Shown here: piece after piece, positions 15,575 through 16,754 of the stretch
Layout: every line of letters begins with the position of its first letter
Position numbering within the stretch: position 1 is the first letter of the stretch
Source of the DNA: Paracoccaceae bacterium
Lineage (GTDB): Bacteria; Pseudomonadota; Alphaproteobacteria; Rhodobacterales; Rhodobacteraceae
Length of the DNA stretch: 16,754 nt
Assembly (NCBI GenBank): GCA_007121055.1
Contig: SKMM01000182.1
Coordinates: forward strand, 1 to 16,754
Direction of reading: 5' to 3'
The notes under the pieces: model-generated
What the model was told of the DNA's origin: nothing
Seen by the model: the letters and a program-made list of their open reading frames with translations, nothing else
Database searches by the model: none
Translations under genes and position numbers: made by a program

Positions 15575-16501
15575 ATGCGCGAAATCGTCATCGGCGCGGC
15601 CCAGATGGGCCCCATCCAGAAGGCCGACCCCCGCGAGGCCGTCGTGGCCCGCATGCTGGCCCTGCTGGAGGAGGCGGCCAAGGCCGGCTGCACCCTCGTC
15701 GTCTACCCCGAGCTGTGCCTGACCACCTTCTTCCCCCGCTGGTACCACGAGGACCGGGCCGAGGCCGATCACTGGTTCGAGGCTTCCATGCCCAACGACG
15801 CCACCCGGCCGCTCTTCGACCGCGCCCGCGACCTCGGCGTCGCCTTCAGCCTCGGCTACGCCGAACTCACCCCCGAAGGCCGGCACTTCAACACCCAGAT
15901 CCTCACCGACCGCGAGGCCCGCATCATCGGCAAGTACCGTAAGGTCCACCTGCCCGGCCATGTTGAATGGGACCCCGACCGCACCCACCAGCATCTCGAA
16001 AAACGCTATTTCGAGCCCGGCGACCTCGGCTTCCCCGTCTGGCGCTCGCAGAATGCCGTCATGGGCATGTGCATCTGCAACGACCGCCGCTGGCCCGAGG
16101 TCTACCGCGTCATGGGCCTGCAGGGCGTCGAACTGGTCATGCTCGGCTACAACACCCCCACCGTGAACAGCCAGTCCGGGGACGAGGGCCTGGAAAAGCG
16201 CCTCTACCACTCGGACCTCGGCATGTGCGCGGGCGCCTACCAGAATTCCACCTGGGTGGTGGGCGTGGCCAAGGCCGGCAACGAGGACGGCCACCCACTG
16301 ATGGGCGGCAGCATCATCGTGGACCCCGACGGCATGGTCGTCGCCCGCGCCACGTCCGAGGACGACGAGCTGCTCGTCCACGCCTGCGACATGGACAAGT
16401 GCACCTTCGGCAAGACCACCATCTTCGACTTCGCCCGTCACCGCCGGATCGAGCATTACGGCCTGATCTGCTCGCAGACCGGCGCGGTGCCGCCCCCATG
16501 A
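15575..16501 (+). CDS. N-carbamoyl-D-amino-acid hydrolase-like nitrilase-superfamily amidase
   Basis: This is a carbon-nitrogen hydrolase. The best match I recognise is N-carbamoyl-D-amino-acid amidohydrolase, which turns an N-carbamoyl-D-amino acid into the D-amino acid, CO2 and ammonia. The 308-residue length equals that of the well-studied Agrobacterium enzyme. The catalytic triad is intact: Glu46 (VVYPELCLTTFFPRW), Lys123 (GKYRKVHLPGH) and Cys168 (CICNDRRWPE). The QHLEKRYFEPGDLGFPV block and Arg171/Arg172 after the cysteine, expected to hold the substrate carboxylate, are also present. The ATG at 15575 has AAGGAGA about 4 bases upstream. The gene overlaps the following hydantoinase as ATGA, the classic pairing for hydantoin breakdown. 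Residues about 197-212, after GYNTPT, differ from the His-containing loop I recall in D-carbamoylases, so the side chain accepted may be unusual. Confidence 0.93.
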   Translation: MREIVIGAAQMGPIQKADPREAVVARMLALLEEAAKAGCTLVVYPELCLTTFFPRWYHEDRAEADHWFEASMPNDATRPLFDRARDLGVAFSLGYAELTPEGRHFNTQILTDREARIIGKYRKVHLPGHVEWDPDRTHQHLEKRYFEPGDLGFPVWRSQNAVMGMCICNDRRWPEVYRVMGLQGVELVMLGYNTPTVNSQSGDEGLEKRLYHSDLGMCAGAYQNSTWVVGVAKAGNEDGHPLMGGSIIVDPDGMVVARATSEDDELLVHACDMDKCTFGKTTIFDFARHRRIEHYGLICSQTGAVPPP

Positions 16502-16754
16502 CCCACGACCTCGTCATCCGCGGCGGAACCCTCGCCACCGCCGCCGACCGTTTCAACGCCGACATCGGCATCACCGGCGGCCGCATCGCGGCCCTCGGCC
16601 ACGAGCTGCAAGGCGCGGACGTGATCGACGCCACTGCCAAGCTCGTGCTGCCCGGCGGGATCGAGGCGCACTGCCACATCGCCCAGGAGAGCGCCACCGG
16701 CGGTATGACCGCCGACGACTACCGCACCGGGTCCATCAGTGCTGCCTTCGGCGG
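16498..16754 (+). CDS. Dihydropyrimidinase / D-hydantoinase, N-terminal part (cut by window end)
   Basis: The first 85 codons of a cyclic-amidase gene run off the right edge. The product starts MTHDLVIRGGTLATAADRF and reaches the first metal-binding motif, LPGGIEAHCHI, with His58 and His60, followed by the segment TADDYRTGSISAAFGG typical of dihydropyrimidinase/hydantoinase N-termini. These enzymes hydrolyse the ring of hydantoins or dihydropyrimidines to N-carbamoyl amino acids, which are the substrates of the preceding gene's family. The ATG overlaps the carbamoylase stop as ATGA. The carboxylated lysine and remaining metal ligands lie outside the window, so integrity cannot be judged. Confidence 0.88.
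   Translation, partial: MTHDLVIRGGTLATAADRFNADIGITGGRIAALGHELQGADVIDATAKLVLPGGIEAHCHIAQESATGGMTADDYRTGSISAAFG

Noticed and set aside
1..16754. CRISPR array, tRNA, rRNA, transposase or phage genes
   Set aside because: I looked on both strands and saw no regularly spaced repeats, no tRNA-like cloverleaf segments, and no mobile-element proteins.

Overview
The window looks like a chromosomal segment of an alphaproteobacterium, most likely a Rhodobacterales-type organism. The reasons are very high GC with strong G/C preference at third codon positions, tight ATGA-linked operons, and a peptide/nickel-type (Dpp/Opp-class) ABC importer embedded in a catabolic cluster. I saw no rRNA, tRNA, CRISPR array, insertion sequence or phage gene.

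Layout. Positions 1-100 (minus strand) hold the first 33 codons of an unrecognised gene. Positions 258-1706 (minus) encode a TrkH-type potassium transporter subunit. Positions 1937-3379 (minus) encode an FAD-dependent 2-hydroxy-acid dehydrogenase of the GlcD/D-2-hydroxyglutarate/D-lactate dehydrogenase family. A 296-bp divergent intergenic region (3380-3675), with a candidate promoter and a palindrome, separates it from a long plus-strand gene run that fills the rest of the window.

The plus-strand run, in order, is: a YtcJ-like amidohydrolase (3676-5295); two Dpp-type permeases (5338-6279, 6276-7169); two tandem paralogous periplasmic binding proteins of identical length, 528 aa each (7204-8790, 8844-10430); an ATZ/TRZ-type deaminase/chlorohydrolase (10512-11963); two Dpp-type ATPases (11960-12952, 12949-14022); a ThDP-dependent acetolactate synthase/benzoylformate decarboxylase-like enzyme (14019-15554); an N-carbamoyl-D-amino-acid hydrolase-like nitrilase (15575-16501); and the beginning of a dihydropyrimidinase/D-hydantoinase (16498 to the window end). 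Five junctions are 4-base ATGA overlaps. Three GC-rich stem-loops lie in the longer gaps, two of them directly after the binding-protein genes.

How the genes may work together (inference). A complete ABC importer with a choice of two binding proteins brings in a nitrogenous compound. Amidohydrolases deaminate or deacylate it. A hydantoinase opens a cyclic ureide ring, and the carbamoylase releases a D-amino acid plus CO2 and ammonia. The ThDP enzyme, and possibly the divergent FAD dehydrogenase, would then process the carbon skeleton as a 2-oxo or 2-hydroxy acid. The natural substrate cannot be read from sequence. No transcriptional regulator and no D-amino-acid oxidase or transaminase lies inside the window.
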